Position numbers and translations under genes: made by a program
Part shown: in pieces, positions 34,401 through 42,146 of the stretch
Layout: the number at the start of each line of letters is the position of its first letter
Position numbering within the stretch: position 1 is the stretch's first letter
Origin: a virus
Direction: 5' to 3' (one strand)
Virus record (IMG/VR): IMGVR_UViG_3300032289_002472
Coordinates: 1 to 64,000 of that record
DNA: 64,000 bases
Notes under the pieces: generated by a model
Databases searched by the model: none
What the model was told of the DNA's origin: nothing
The model's input: the letters and a program-made list of their open reading frames with translations, nothing else

Positions 34401-34756
34401 ATTGATAATGTGCCCGATACGTTTGTTGAACTTGTTGGAAGGTTAATAAAATTAGATCCATCGAGCGGAGACCAAGTAACTGGCGAAAGAGACGTTAGTC
34501 TGTAGAAGAGTCCTGTATCTCGAGCATACCCAAGAGAACCTATTTCCAGCCTGGAAGGTGGAATACTTGCCAAACCAGTTAAATCTGCTGCAGTAAATGG
34601 TCCACCCTTGATTTCATTTGCGATAGCCGTCGGAAATGTGTCCTGAACGGCAAAAGGACGTATTGGAGCCGTGACAAGGGTTCCGCCCTGATTGTTCTGA
34701 GCAGATACCGTGCTAACCAACAGCAAGGTTAATAAACTTAATAATCTTAATTTCAT
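31424..34756 (-). CDS. Long tail-fibre-like protein with signal peptide and TNLGLG repeats
   Basis: A 1110-residue protein. It starts with a signal peptide (MKLRLLSLLTLLLVSTVSAQ). A shared N-terminal domain follows (EIKGGPFTAADLTGLASIPP, then LGYARDTGLFYRLTS). A dozen or more loose repeats of about 70-100 residues follow, carrying TRTNLGLG or ARTNLGLGAxWLTN. The C-terminal quarter has Gly-rich GDGGDGGYINLSAG-type repeats and a final tip region. It is a fibre or appendage protein by architecture. A Sec signal on such a protein is unusual. The neighbouring 34760-36610 product is a paralogue. Confidence 0.7.
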   Translation of the reverse strand: MKLRLLSLLTLLLVSTVSAQNNQGGTLVTAPIRPFAVQDTFPTAIANEIKGGPFTAADLTGLASIPPSRLEIGSLGYARDTGLFYRLTSLSPVTWSPLDGSNFINLPTSSTNVSGTLSISSGGTGATNVSGAKVNLGLSSSDNVNFNTLLVSSGSSSANAIQLGTNDVGLYRATSTDILYINNKGNTLAIGTNGPITATEFSATTLNIGVGGSITFNDAGPTRTNLGLGVTNSMTFLSVTASNSNTANKSTLDETGISGWNKGVSLEQGGLLDGGSLALSWSTNQITAFAPINFFTPEIAESTRVNLGFNSATSVSFSNLTVTGGRLTNLGISIGAATRGFFSISDPERLTAVSGGIAVMSMFPTSIELGSNIPLQFSGTGAAITRTNLGLGAAWLTNNNVTNFRSDIGLGTSSSVTFGSIFFTNAIQGDAYAMGTTTLAIRGGTNNRIQFTLLGNQVISEMDGTGKFYSPGIEMIGSNGAISFASTNSTGAGITRTNLGLGNSSDVTFSKMHLGFAQQFGSTTYTLTLGQTNSGFIKDSAAGTGTGTDEWSFHSSGSRVWGARWRYIGNTTNTERYFEAPNSVLQKIEARDINLNITYDSPGGTEPFINFNTGQFAETNKTISFKGTSYFNGSISGQPIYTPRILLQNGNLNIASISRDEFKFGVPISFETTNNAAATRTNLGLGASWLTNTTREAFQNDMFTTNKYIVTGGPSIYSIVASWSSGTWDFRMPLNVTDPVGPDMPSYKAMTRTNLGLGGTDNVTFNGLRLGEYGRLSFISAAGSDIAEISVLTNPSTRMRFGIGVLGFPVAITATGLEIGTTLAGQGAISFSQNNTNGAATTRTNLGLGATWLTNTNAINISMGRTTTNTNTGEVLTGGTNGSLFMKGGDAVAYSSAIEPGGNAGYINLNGAPGGDGDGGDGGYINLSAGPDDGHGGSIDLRGDQYSKGGSIISTGSDYSGRNGGTLNMSAGSVPGGGNRSGGSITTMSGGGSIDTTGTGMIELGISNTRTTFVGSATTNRSISLPDASGTIALTNTLGSWAITTNASTALTNLGLGATWLTNSTAPLFWTSVPSTPTNSGTAGQIAYTNNFLYICISNNTWRRVQLGTW

Positions 34757-34759
34757 CGT

Positions 34760-36610
34760 TTAGTTAATTGTAATGGGTATGTTTGATCCAAACTGGATGT
34801 CGGTACTTCTATAAATATAGAACTGAGAAACATTACCCCTAGCATTAGTATAAGAAACTTGTGTATTTGTCCAAGCTGTATTTGGTGCATTATTTACAAT
34901 AAACGATGCTGTACCCCAGCTGACTGGGTACGCAAAGTAAATATATTGTCCACTACCAGAAATGCTTACACTTTTTCCTTTGCTATCCCTAAATTCTCTG
35001 CCTGCTCCTACGCCTGAACTTGTATGAAGATTTCTTATCTGGCTATTATCAAGAGTAGGAGTTGATGCAATCCCCCAAGATAAATAATGCCTAAATGCTA
35101 TTGATGTTTGAGCAGTTACGGTTGATCCTGGTAACCCTGTTCCATCATTTACAGTAAGAGTCCAAGTTGTATCAGTAGTAAATGGAGTATTTGGGAATCC
35201 AATAGGCCCAGGAATGAATGCTGTAGTCGTTCTACTATTAGTATTTATGGGGTTAAATGTTCCCTGAGAGGCAGAAATTGATTGTGAGGCTACTGGAGTG
35301 TTCGTGGGGGAAATTGACCACGACAAACTCACACTCATTATCGTTGAACCAATTTCAACGGTACCAGTCGTATTGCCAAACGAAACTGATGGAGCAACAC
35401 GAGTGAATAGCCCAAAGACATAAGCCCTAGTTGCCGCATCGTTATCATTTACTGGTGTAGCTAAGTTTGTAATTCTTTGCCCTTGAGCATTTAATGAATT
35501 TGAGTTGAATAATGCCTCTTGGAAGCCTGCAGCATTCGTGTTTGTAAGCCCACTCCACCTCAAGCCAAGATTTGTTCTAGTAGCGTTTGCGGCTGGCGCT
35601 AAAGTTCCGGCAGGAATTGGCGCAGCTGCGTTGAATGAAATTCCACTTGAAGATAAAGTAACGCCATCACTTGTCACAACACCAAGTGAACCGTTTGTAG
35701 AAATTGAATACCCATCTCCAACAGTAACCGCCTTAAAGTTTACGTTATTTGTTTCCCCAAGTTCTATTCCAATCCTAAAAAATAATGGATTAGTGTTGGT
35801 AAGGACATTCCAACCCAAACTTAAGTTTGTTCTTGTCTTAGCTGCCGAATCAGTACTAAATTGAATTCCAAATTCTGGATCAATAGTTATACCATCCCAC
35901 ACACTAGAGTTTAGTGTGACCGCACGAAAAGTAACACGATTGCTTTGCCCCAGCCCCAAATTTGATCTAGCTGTAGATACGTCTTGAGCTCCAGTTCCAC
36001 CATTTGCTAAGCTAATTGGATATGTAACTGCTGGATTAGTTCCAGACCCTGGGACATTGATAAAGTTTGACCCATCAATTGAAGCCCACGTCACTGGAGA
36101 AGTAGAGGTAAGTCTATAATATAATCCAGGAGATGTGGCATATCCAAGTGCGCCTACAGTAAGCCTTTCAACAGCAATGTTAGATAAACCCGCCAAATTC
36201 GACGAAGTAAATGGCCCACCTTTTATTTCATTGGAGTCTAACTGAAGAGCAGTCTTGAAAGAAGATGCATTCGAGTTAGTCAATCCACTCCAGGAGAGTC
36301 CGAGGTTAGAACGAGCTGTATCTGCATTGGTCGCACCCGTTCCACCGTTTAATAGTGATACTACCCCATTTGTGGATAGCTTTTGATTTAAAGCTGTTTG
36401 TAAGCCTGTAACATTACTAATAGTAATATTACTTATGGAAATGTTACTTAAGTTTAAAAATGGGGCTATACCAGTAGCTAAGATGTTGGCATTTGAGGTA
36501 GTCAAGAAACTTGATCTAACTTCATCATTGCCATCCAAGATATATTTAATGCTTTGTCCATACAGAAGATTGGGCAAAATGATTAAAAGGGCCAACGTTA
36601 ACTTACGCAT
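34760..36610 (-). CDS. Second tail-fibre-like protein with signal peptide
   Basis: A 616-residue protein. A signal peptide (MRKLTLALLIILPNLLYGQ) precedes repeated TNLGL units and a domain (EIKGGPFTSSNLAGL, LGYATSPGLYYRLTS) that closely matches the N-terminal region of the 31424-34756 protein. A distinct Ig-like C-terminus follows, with VSFGNTTGTVEIGSTIMSVS and SVSISGSGQYIYFAYPVSWG. It is upstream of the longer paralogue by three bases. The two differ mainly in the C-terminal half, as for fibres with swapped tips. Confidence 0.7.
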   Translation of the reverse strand: MRKLTLALLIILPNLLYGQSIKYILDGNDEVRSSFLTTSNANILATGIAPFLNLSNISISNITISNVTGLQTALNQKLSTNGVVSLLNGGTGATNADTARSNLGLSWSGLTNSNASSFKTALQLDSNEIKGGPFTSSNLAGLSNIAVERLTVGALGYATSPGLYYRLTSTSPVTWASIDGSNFINVPGSGTNPAVTYPISLANGGTGAQDVSTARSNLGLGQSNRVTFRAVTLNSSVWDGITIDPEFGIQFSTDSAAKTRTNLSLGWNVLTNTNPLFFRIGIELGETNNVNFKAVTVGDGYSISTNGSLGVVTSDGVTLSSSGISFNAAAPIPAGTLAPAANATRTNLGLRWSGLTNTNAAGFQEALFNSNSLNAQGQRITNLATPVNDNDAATRAYVFGLFTRVAPSVSFGNTTGTVEIGSTIMSVSLSWSISPTNTPVASQSISASQGTFNPINTNSRTTTAFIPGPIGFPNTPFTTDTTWTLTVNDGTGLPGSTVTAQTSIAFRHYLSWGIASTPTLDNSQIRNLHTSSGVGAGREFRDSKGKSVSISGSGQYIYFAYPVSWGTASFIVNNAPNTAWTNTQVSYTNARGNVSQFYIYRSTDIQFGSNIPITIN

Positions 36611-36684
36611 ATTAACTAATGGTATATTTTATTAAATAAACGAGCAAGCAAGTAATAGTATAATTGTCTGGTAGCTAAAAAAAA

Positions 36685-36882
36685 CTATTTATTGTTTCCC
36701 AAGAACTTTGCGAGCTCCTTCTTAATTGGTAGCTCATCAGAGATCATTGCCATCTTTTCCTGAATTGTATTAATTACGGCATTTATACTGTTGGTCATCA
36801 TCTGACTTCCCTCATTTAATTGTTGTTGCATGCTTTTCAGGTCAGCAGAAGACAGTCCTTCTTGTTTTTTTTCTTTTTTCAT
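36685..36882 (-). CDS. Small coiled-coil protein
   Basis: A 65-residue protein from MKKEKKQEGLSSADLKSMQQ (36882), with a helical coiled-coil body ending KKELAKFLGNNK. An open frame extends to 36921 but crosses the 36894-36930 hairpin. The start lies 11 bases after that hairpin. Function unknown. Confidence 0.5.
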   Translation of the reverse strand: MKKEKKQEGLSSADLKSMQQQLNEGSQMMTNSINAVINTIQEKMAMISDELPIKKELAKFLGNNK

Positions 36883-36893
36883 ACGTTTTGTGA

Positions 36894-36930
36894 TGTTGCA
36901 GCAGCTGGGGTTGGAACCCAATACTGCTGC
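36894..36930 (-). ncRNA. tRNA minihelix-like hairpin
   Basis: GCAGCAG (acceptor-like 7 bp with CTGCTGC) is joined by TA to a T-arm-like TTGGG/CCCAG stem with a 7-nt loop TTCCAAC, and followed by A-ACA. It has the geometry of a tRNA acceptor plus T-arm but no D or anticodon arms. It lies in the leader of the 36685-36882 gene. It could be a tRNA-like mimic, an mRNA leader hairpin or chance. Confidence 0.35.
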
Positions 36931-36945
36931 AAAATCAATAAGTGG

Positions 36946-37857
36946 TCAAGGAATCGATTTTATTTTTTTGATTACGCTTTTGAAGTTACCTCCAGCATAA
37001 GCAATGACATCGTTGCAGATGCAAAAAATCATTTCAATTTCTTTTATAATATCTTTAATATCAGTCTGTTGTCTTTCAGATAGATCCGAACTAGTCTTTT
37101 CAAGAAGCTTGGCTACCACCACAGATAACATCTGTGCTGCACCCTCTAACTCGTGAAGATACTTAACCGTCACTGGATTATCAAACTCTAAGACGATTCC
37201 AGGTGGTGTACCACTGGCTTCAAACAATTGGCGTTCATTAAACTCTGAAAGAATATGGTGCATACTTGTTAATACAGATAATGCTCCATAAATCAATTCA
37301 TGCTCCTTCATTTCTTCGGCAAAGTAATTAAACCCAAGAAACTGCTGAAGAAGATGAGCTGCCGCAGTATTGGCTCCGACACAGTGTTCGACAATCCTTA
37401 TCTGTGGATCGACCACAGGAAAATCTAAACCTTTAATGTAAGAAATTGTGGATTTAAAAAGCTCTGATTCGAATGAATAGAAATTTTCTGTCGCAACTTC
37501 CTCGCCTAAAACAGTTGGCTTTAGTTCATCATCAAACAGCACAAGATCATCGTCATCCAGAATTAAAAGAAAGTCTTCTACCTCTTTGATGATGTTCTCA
37601 ACCTTACTTAAATATTGAATATTATCTAACGTTTCTGGACCAACTAACTCTCCCCATCCAACGCCCATTTTTTCTTCTAGGGCCGTCAAGAAAGCATCAA
37701 AATCTTCGACCATGAACATTGGTATATCTACCAATAAATCTGTGGTCCAGTTAATGAAGCTTGATGCTGGTGGCGTAGATGGGAATGTTTCGTCAACCGT
37801 TGTCTTGATCAGCTCCAGTATCTCTGGGCGTGTCATTATCCCCGTGCTGTTGTTCAT
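36946..37857 (-). CDS. Helical protein, unknown function
   Basis: A 303-residue acidic, mainly helical protein; MTRPEILELIK at 37836 is an alternative start. It has no recognised motif. Strings of Asp (LDDDDLVLFDDELK near residue 100) and a C-terminal basic tail (KSVIKKIKSIP) are notable. Overlaps the 37793-38104 gene. Confidence 0.55.
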   Translation of the reverse strand: MNNSTGIMTRPEILELIKTTVDETFPSTPPASSFINWTTDLLVDIPMFMVEDFDAFLTALEEKMGVGWGELVGPETLDNIQYLSKVENIIKEVEDFLLILDDDDLVLFDDELKPTVLGEEVATENFYSFESELFKSTISYIKGLDFPVVDPQIRIVEHCVGANTAAAHLLQQFLGFNYFAEEMKEHELIYGALSVLTSMHHILSEFNERQLFEASGTPPGIVLEFDNPVTVKYLHELEGAAQMLSVVVAKLLEKTSSDLSERQQTDIKDIIKEIEMIFCICNDVIAYAGGNFKSVIKKIKSIP

Positions 37858-38104
37858 TGCGTATTTCTTGGTGCCTTAGTGTGCGTTTGTTATATCTATC
37901 TACTTCGTTCTGAACAGCTGCTACAATTTGAATTACTTCCGGTTCGTCGGCGACGATATTTTTATTGTCTTCGTCGACCATAGACCAGCTAGTCATCTTT
38001 CCATCTTCTCCTACAAAATCTATATATCGATAGGTTTTGTCTGAAAAGCTAACCTCGTACTCTTCCTCAATAAGGGTACGTACCGTTTTTGATTTAATTT
38101 CCAT
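37793..38104 (-). CDS. Small acidic protein, unknown function
   Basis: A 103-residue protein with beta-rich first half (YEVSFSDKTYRYIDFVGEDG) and a charged, disordered end (EQQHGDNDTPRDTGADQDNG). It overlaps the next gene by about 65 bases and abuts the preceding one. Confidence 0.5.
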   Translation of the reverse strand: MEIKSKTVRTLIEEEYEVSFSDKTYRYIDFVGEDGKMTSWSMVDEDNKNIVADEPEVIQIVAAVQNEVDRYNKRTLRHQEIRNEQQHGDNDTPRDTGADQDNG

Positions 38105-38394
38105 TATGTGTGTGCTTCTAAGTATGTGCGAGTTCTAGCTGCATCGCGTTCATATTCTATCCAGCTGTCGTGCAGCCGTTGCTCTGTTTGATAGTATGCT
38201 ATTTTTTCTGCTAATGTTTGTTTGTCTTGTTCAAAGCTAGATTGATTGCCAAACATTAACTTTGCCAAACTTTGGCCAATTTCAAATTCGCGCTCGACTA
38301 TTTCTTGCGCAACTTTAATTGCCAATGCATTTTTTCCTGCCATCTCTCCCAAGCCTGACTTGATGGCATCCACCAATAGATTGGATTTGTTCAT
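38104..38394 (-). CDS. Small helical protein, unknown function
   Basis: A 96-residue helical protein with EREFEIGQSLAKLMFG and a coiled C-terminal helix. Its stop meets the next start at 38104. It is the last gene before an AT-rich gap (38395-38501) with no visible gene. Confidence 0.55.
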   Translation of the reverse strand: MNKSNLLVDAIKSGLGEMAGKNALAIKVAQEIVEREFEIGQSLAKLMFGNQSSFEQDKQTLAEKIAYYQTEQRLHDSWIEYERDAARTRTYLEAHT

Positions 38395-38501
38395 TTATAT
38401 TTTATTATAGTTTGTAACGAACAGCGTGGATTAGTTAAAAAATATTTATAAGTAGTTTTATACCATAACCATACAATTAGTCAACAAACAATAATAAAAT
38501 A

Positions 38502-38681
38502 TTATTGTTCGTTGTCGGGGGGTTCGTCGTCTCTGACGGCGACGAACCACCCCAAACAAGTCAATGCCTCTTGAGCAGCATCCTCGTAACTAGACGCCTC
38601 AACCATAAAAATATGGTTGGGATCATCTTCGTTAACGACCCTATACTCCTTTATGGTCGTTCCTTGTTGCCCTGATGCCAT
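38502..38681 (-). CDS. Small acidic protein, not in most ORF size limits
   Basis: A 59-residue protein starting MASGQQGTTIKEYRVVNEDD at ATG 38679-38681, stop TAA 38502-38504. It has a beta-alpha-beta-like pattern (HIFMVEASSYEDAAQEAL, then GWFVAV) and an acidic tail. The overlap with 38651-38896 is 31 bases. Good codon pattern and the operon context support it. Confidence 0.6.
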   Translation of the reverse strand: MASGQQGTTIKEYRVVNEDDPNHIFMVEASSYEDAAQEALTCLGWFVAVRDDEPPDNEQ

Positions 38682-38896
38682 TGGAATATTTCATTCATTG
38701 CGGTAGAGCGGATTTGCTCTGCCACAAAAAATGCAGCTAAACTTTGACGAAGCTTGTCAACCTCTACTGGAAGCTGGGGGCCTCTTTCTATGGTTGACTT
38801 TAGGCTTTTTATTTTCCTTTTGAGAAGGAGATTTTCTTTTTTGAGATCTATTTTTTGAGCCTTGACCTTTTGAGGCTTTGTTTTTGTGCTTGGCAT
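38651..38896 (-). CDS. Small coiled-coil protein
   Basis: An 81-residue protein with a Lys-rich N-terminus (MPSTKTKPQKVKAQKIDLKK) and a leucine-rich coil. Function unknown. Confidence 0.55.
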   Translation of the reverse strand: MPSTKTKPQKVKAQKIDLKKENLLLKRKIKSLKSTIERGPQLPVEVDKLRQSLAAFFVAEQIRSTAMNEIFQWHQGNKERP

Positions 38897-38919
38897 TTTT
38901 AGAATTAATTTTGATAAGA

Positions 38920-39573
38920 TTAATTAGCTGTTAATATTGGTTTATCCGACTTTCTCCAAAAGCCTTGAATGCTTAACCTTGGTTCCGTCATGGAATTACT
39001 GCACATAGTTGTAGCATGCCAAACTGGTGGCACAAACCAACATAGCTGATTGTGTACAGGACACACCCATTTTCCATTAACTAAGCCTGGGGTCCCGCTA
39101 TATAAAAATAAACCACCCCAATCTGGGCTCCAGTTTTTATTAAGATATATTGTTGTAGTAAGCTCCTCCCACTCGGAGTTATGAATATCGTCATGCCAAT
39201 TTATCTGGCTGCCTGGCTCCCAAACATGCAAGAATAAGCTGTAAGGATAATACCCCTCAAACTGCGGAAGATTTTTCCAAACCTTCTCCTGAATTGTTTC
39301 GGCATATTCGTCAAGGGGAAGCATATACACAGGACCAAAGGATCCTTTCGCCAACCCCTTACCCCAGAATCCATAATGATTAATCCTGAAGGATGCTTTG
39401 TCTTTGGAAGCTTCGTATTTTTTAATTATAGAGTCTATGGTAGATCCATCCAAAAAATTGGGGATAAGATTTACCAATTCATCTTGATTTAACTCAGTTT
39501 CGGGCGCTTTATTCTCAATAGTAGAATTTTTAAGTTCGTCCAAAGCTTGTTGTATTTCTTCTAGTGTCTTCAT
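38920..39573 (-). CDS. 2-oxoglutarate/Fe(II)-dependent oxygenase (P4H-like)
   Basis: A 217-residue protein with the double-stranded beta-helix iron site. H127 and D129 lie in INWHDD, H186 in VPPVWHATT, and R199 in TEPRLSIQGF is the likely 2OG anchor. It is similar in pattern to prolyl-4-hydroxylase-type phage enzymes that hydroxylate proteins or bases. Substrate unknown. It is in a run of accessory genes. Confidence 0.75.
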   Translation of the reverse strand: MKTLEEIQQALDELKNSTIENKAPETELNQDELVNLIPNFLDGSTIDSIIKKYEASKDKASFRINHYGFWGKGLAKGSFGPVYMLPLDEYAETIQEKVWKNLPQFEGYYPYSLFLHVWEPGSQINWHDDIHNSEWEELTTTIYLNKNWSPDWGGLFLYSGTPGLVNGKWVCPVHNQLCWFVPPVWHATTMCSNSMTEPRLSIQGFWRKSDKPILTAN

Positions 39574-39873
39574 TTAATTTGTTTCCATATCTAACATTGC
39601 GGCTTTTAATGCTCTGCCTAGAGCAATTTTATTTCCAATCTTTCTGTTGTAGTTGTCTTTTTGACTGCAATACGATGCACCTACATACTCAATTCCTTCG
39701 GGTGAGCGCAACTCTATTCTTGTAAATTTATACGCTAACTCCAAAAACTCTAGGGGGTGTGTTTCATCAACATCACCATGAATTACCCGAACCTTCCATC
39801 CAAGCTTTCTTAAATCGTGAATGCTTGGATCATACGAAATAAATTGATGGTATTTGTGTACTAACTTTTCCAT
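39574..39873 (-). CDS. Accessory protein, unknown function
   Basis: A 99-residue protein with a mixed alpha/beta pattern (HDLRKLGWKVRVIHGDVDET, then LGRALKAAMLDMETN). Adjacent to the oxygenase gene with no gap. No family is recognised. Confidence 0.5.
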   Translation of the reverse strand: MEKLVHKYHQFISYDPSIHDLRKLGWKVRVIHGDVDETHPLEFLELAYKFTRIELRSPEGIEYVGASYCSQKDNYNRKIGNKIALGRALKAAMLDMETN

Positions 39874-39883
39874 ACGGGCATTG

Positions 39884-40219
39884 CTATTGAGTAGGGTTTA
39901 CGGTTTCGCTAAAGACTTTTTTGTCTTCATTTGTCCAAAGAGACATGAATTCTGATATATACTCTCGTGTACTATGAGCAAGTTTATTTTCTTCATTTTG
40001 TTCGTAATAAATAGACTGACACAGCTTCCAGGCTGCCTCCTGGTATTGACCTAATTTATACTCCAATTCATCAACCCCATGACAAAGAGTTTCATTGTTG
40101 TCTTTAGTAAGTCCCAAAAGCTTTTTGAGCTTTTGGTTTTCTTCTCGAAGTTGCTCAACCCTATTTTTATGAATTTCAATCGTGTCAGCAAACTGCTGAT
40201 AAGATGCTATTAGGCTCAT
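39884..40219 (-). CDS. Coiled-coil protein, unknown function
   Basis: A 111-residue protein with a strong coiled coil at about 15-45 (HKNRVEQLREENQKLKKLL). The stop of the next gene overlaps its start by four bases. Confidence 0.5.
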   Translation of the reverse strand: MSLIASYQQFADTIEIHKNRVEQLREENQKLKKLLGLTKDNNETLCHGVDELEYKLGQYQEAAWKLCQSIYYEQNEENKLAHSTREYISEFMSLWTNEDKKVFSETVNPTQ

Positions 40220-40398
40220 TGTTGATTTTTATATTTGTTATATGTTTTGTGTAGTTTTTCGCAATCTTCATACCATTGCCCCTTTGCCCAGACAGGCATG
40301 TATTCATCGATACCAAGATTACACCAGGCCATAACTATAGAAAGTACTTCTAGAAGCTCTTCTTTTTCCTTTTTTAATTTTTGTATTTCAGAGTTCAT
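40216..40398 (-). CDS. Small protein, unknown function
   Basis: A 60-residue protein with an N-terminal coil and aromatic-rich second half (VMAWCNLGIDEYMPVWAKGQ). Overlaps its neighbours by 4 and 11 bases. Confidence 0.5.
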   Translation of the reverse strand: MNSEIQKLKKEKEELLEVLSIVMAWCNLGIDEYMPVWAKGQWYEDCEKLHKTYNKYKNQQ

Positions 40399-40636
40399 TA
40401 TCTAGTTTGAGCCCATTATACATGACCTCTTGCCTCAAAAATTCTCTAACCTTTTCTAATGCATGTGCTGGGGTTGTCAATGAATCAAGCTTTACCCCAT
40501 CAGCAGAGTTATAGTGCAACATATTCCTAATCCATTGATCTACCTCTTGGACCACCGAATACCATTTGAATGCATCAATACACAGTCTGTAATCACTTTC
40601 TTCTGTGGGCAGTTCGAATTCTAGTTTAGCTTTCAT
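40388..40636 (-). CDS. Small phage protein, LEFELPTEE type
   Basis: An 82-residue protein. The start MKAKLEFELPTEESDYRLCI and the WYSVVQEVDQWIRNMLHYNS segment match a small protein type I recall from many phages, without known function. Overlaps by four bases at both ends. Confidence 0.55.
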   Translation of the reverse strand: MKAKLEFELPTEESDYRLCIDAFKWYSVVQEVDQWIRNMLHYNSADGVKLDSLTTPAHALEKVREFLRQEVMYNGLKLDNEL

Positions 40637-40848
40637 TGTTTGTATACGTAGTTGAATTCAACATTGTTTTCAACATTTAGATATCCCATTTTTGCCAAAG
40701 CTTTTTCATCCTTAGTTGAATTATCGTAAGGATTTAGGGCCATGTTAATTTCTTTGTGTGTCTTTATCTTTGGTATCGCAATTTGCGATAGCTCAAGCTC
40801 TATGGGTTGCCCCAAAGAGAGAGTTGCGTAAACAATTAAAAACTTCAT
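40633..40848 (-). CDS. Small protein, unknown function
   Basis: A 71-residue protein, beginning MKFLIVYATLSLGQPIELEL, which looks like a short strand rather than a cleaved signal. Overlaps its neighbours by four bases (ATGA). Confidence 0.5.
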   Translation of the reverse strand: MKFLIVYATLSLGQPIELELSQIAIPKIKTHKEINMALNPYDNSTKDEKALAKMGYLNVENNVEFNYVYKQ

Positions 40849-41018
40849 TTGGCTTTAGTGAACTCAACGTTTATCCACCATCCCTCTGGAAGTTCTCTTG
40901 TTTGATCTTTATCAAACAATCGAATGCTTGTTATACCCATTCTTACCAAATCTTTAATGGTTAGGTTTTGATCCAACTCCATTGTTTCGGCATGTTTGTT
41001 TTTAAATAACAGCTTCAT
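40845..41018 (-). CDS. 57-residue protein, unknown function
   Basis: It starts MKLLFKNKHAETMELDQNLT at ATG 41016-41018 and ends TGA 40845-40847 as ATGA overlap with the next gene. Alternating strands and helices, ending PEGWWINVEFTKAK. The coupled position supports it. Confidence 0.6.
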   Translation of the reverse strand: MKLLFKNKHAETMELDQNLTIKDLVRMGITSIRLFDKDQTRELPEGWWINVEFTKAK

Positions 41019-41019
41019 C

Positions 41020-41229
41020 TTAATATTTAATGTTGTTTACCCAAGATACTTCAAACAAGTATCCCATCCATGTAATTCCGCATTTACCCCCAACCTCCAT
41101 ACAGTAACCATCAAATCTAGGAACATATTTCTTATCGGGAAACGGCCAAAGGCCAAAGTTGTATTTGTTGAAAAGAAACCAATTGAAGTAGGGGCAACAA
41201 GGACAGTTTTTTTTACGGGATTTTTTCAT
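41020..41229 (-). CDS. Small aromatic- and Cys-rich protein
   Basis: A 69-residue protein with CPCCPYFNWF near the start and further Cys at GYCMEVGGKCGITW. It may bind a metal through four cysteines. Overlaps the preceding gene by 17 bases. Confidence 0.5.
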   Translation of the reverse strand: MKKSRKKNCPCCPYFNWFLFNKYNFGLWPFPDKKYVPRFDGYCMEVGGKCGITWMGYLFEVSWVNNIKY

Positions 41230-41467
41230 TTAGTTCTTTCTGTATTCTTTCTATGCGTTTGAGGAAAAAATCTACTTCTTTATATTTTTTGAAATAGATT
41301 GGTTTGCGTATTTTACTTTCTCTATAAACACACCAGACTTTTTTGGGAGCAGGACCACAACAGTCATAATCATCTGAACCAAATAAATATTCATCCGAAT
41401 TGTCAATTCGTTCTATTACATAACTACCAACTTGTTTTTTGTTTAATATCTTTTTTTTAGCTACCAT
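41213..41467 (-). CDS. Small basic protein, unknown function
   Basis: An 84-residue protein from MVAKKKILNKKQVGSYVIER (41467), just after the upstream stop. It includes a tripeptide DDYDCCGPAPKKVW and a Lys/Glu-rich C-terminal helix. Confidence 0.5.
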   Translation of the reverse strand: MVAKKKILNKKQVGSYVIERIDNSDEYLFGSDDYDCCGPAPKKVWCVYRESKIRKPIYFKKYKEVDFFLKRIERIQKELNEKIP

Positions 41468-41468
41468 C

Positions 41469-42146
41469 TTAAGAAAAGGGGGTGTTGCCAGAAGCATCAT
41501 GCCTGTCTGGAGAAAACCATTCTTTCTGCCTCATCTCTGCATGTATCTCTCCATAGCTTAGTGGGCTAGGAGCCTTCTCTATAGATACCTCTCTGTTATA
41601 TCCTTTCAGGATATAGAGATGTCCTACCTCACTTCGGCTAAGAGATCCATGCACATGCGAAAACAGCATCCAGGAGCCCTTGCCTTGCCCATTCCAAGAC
41701 AGAATAGGGTAATGGCTCATTACGATGGGCTGACCATTTACATAGGCTTCTAGGTAGTTAGGAACAAAGATTAGTTCCCCGCCGTGAGATGCCCTATAAA
41801 CATTCTGGTCAACTGACTCAAACAATTGTTTCCAGCCAGCCTGGTGATTCCCTGGCATAATATAGATCCTGGAATATTGAAGATTCTCAGCCAAAAACAA
41901 TAAATCGTTTGTGGCATTCCTTCCAAAAACTACATCCCCCAGTAGAAAACCAATGGTCTCATGACTGGCTTTATTGTTCCAGTTTTGAACTATTGCTAGG
42001 TCATGCTCTTCTGAGCTATTGAATCCACGCATTTTCCAAATGGGATTTTCCCACGAAGGATTGTGCTTATAATGAAGACATCCCCAGAATAGAACTTGAT
42101 GATTTTTAGCTGTCTCTTTTACTGGACTATAGAAGAGAGATTTCAT
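41469..42146 (-). CDS. Calcineurin-like metallophosphoesterase
   Basis: A 225-residue protein. Motifs appear in order: FWGCLHYKH (in place of the usual DxH), GDVVFG, PGNHQ, MSHYP and SHVHGS. The first Asp of the DxH motif is replaced, so activity could be altered. Such phage enzymes act as phosphatases or nucleases. It is one of three phosphoesterases in the window. Confidence 0.7.
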   Translation of the reverse strand: MKSLFYSPVKETAKNHQVLFWGCLHYKHNPSWENPIWKMRGFNSSEEHDLAIVQNWNNKASHETIGFLLGDVVFGRNATNDLLFLAENLQYSRIYIMPGNHQAGWKQLFESVDQNVYRASHGGELIFVPNYLEAYVNGQPIVMSHYPILSWNGQGKGSWMLFSHVHGSLSRSEVGHLYILKGYNREVSIEKAPSPLSYGEIHAEMRQKEWFSPDRHDASGNTPFS

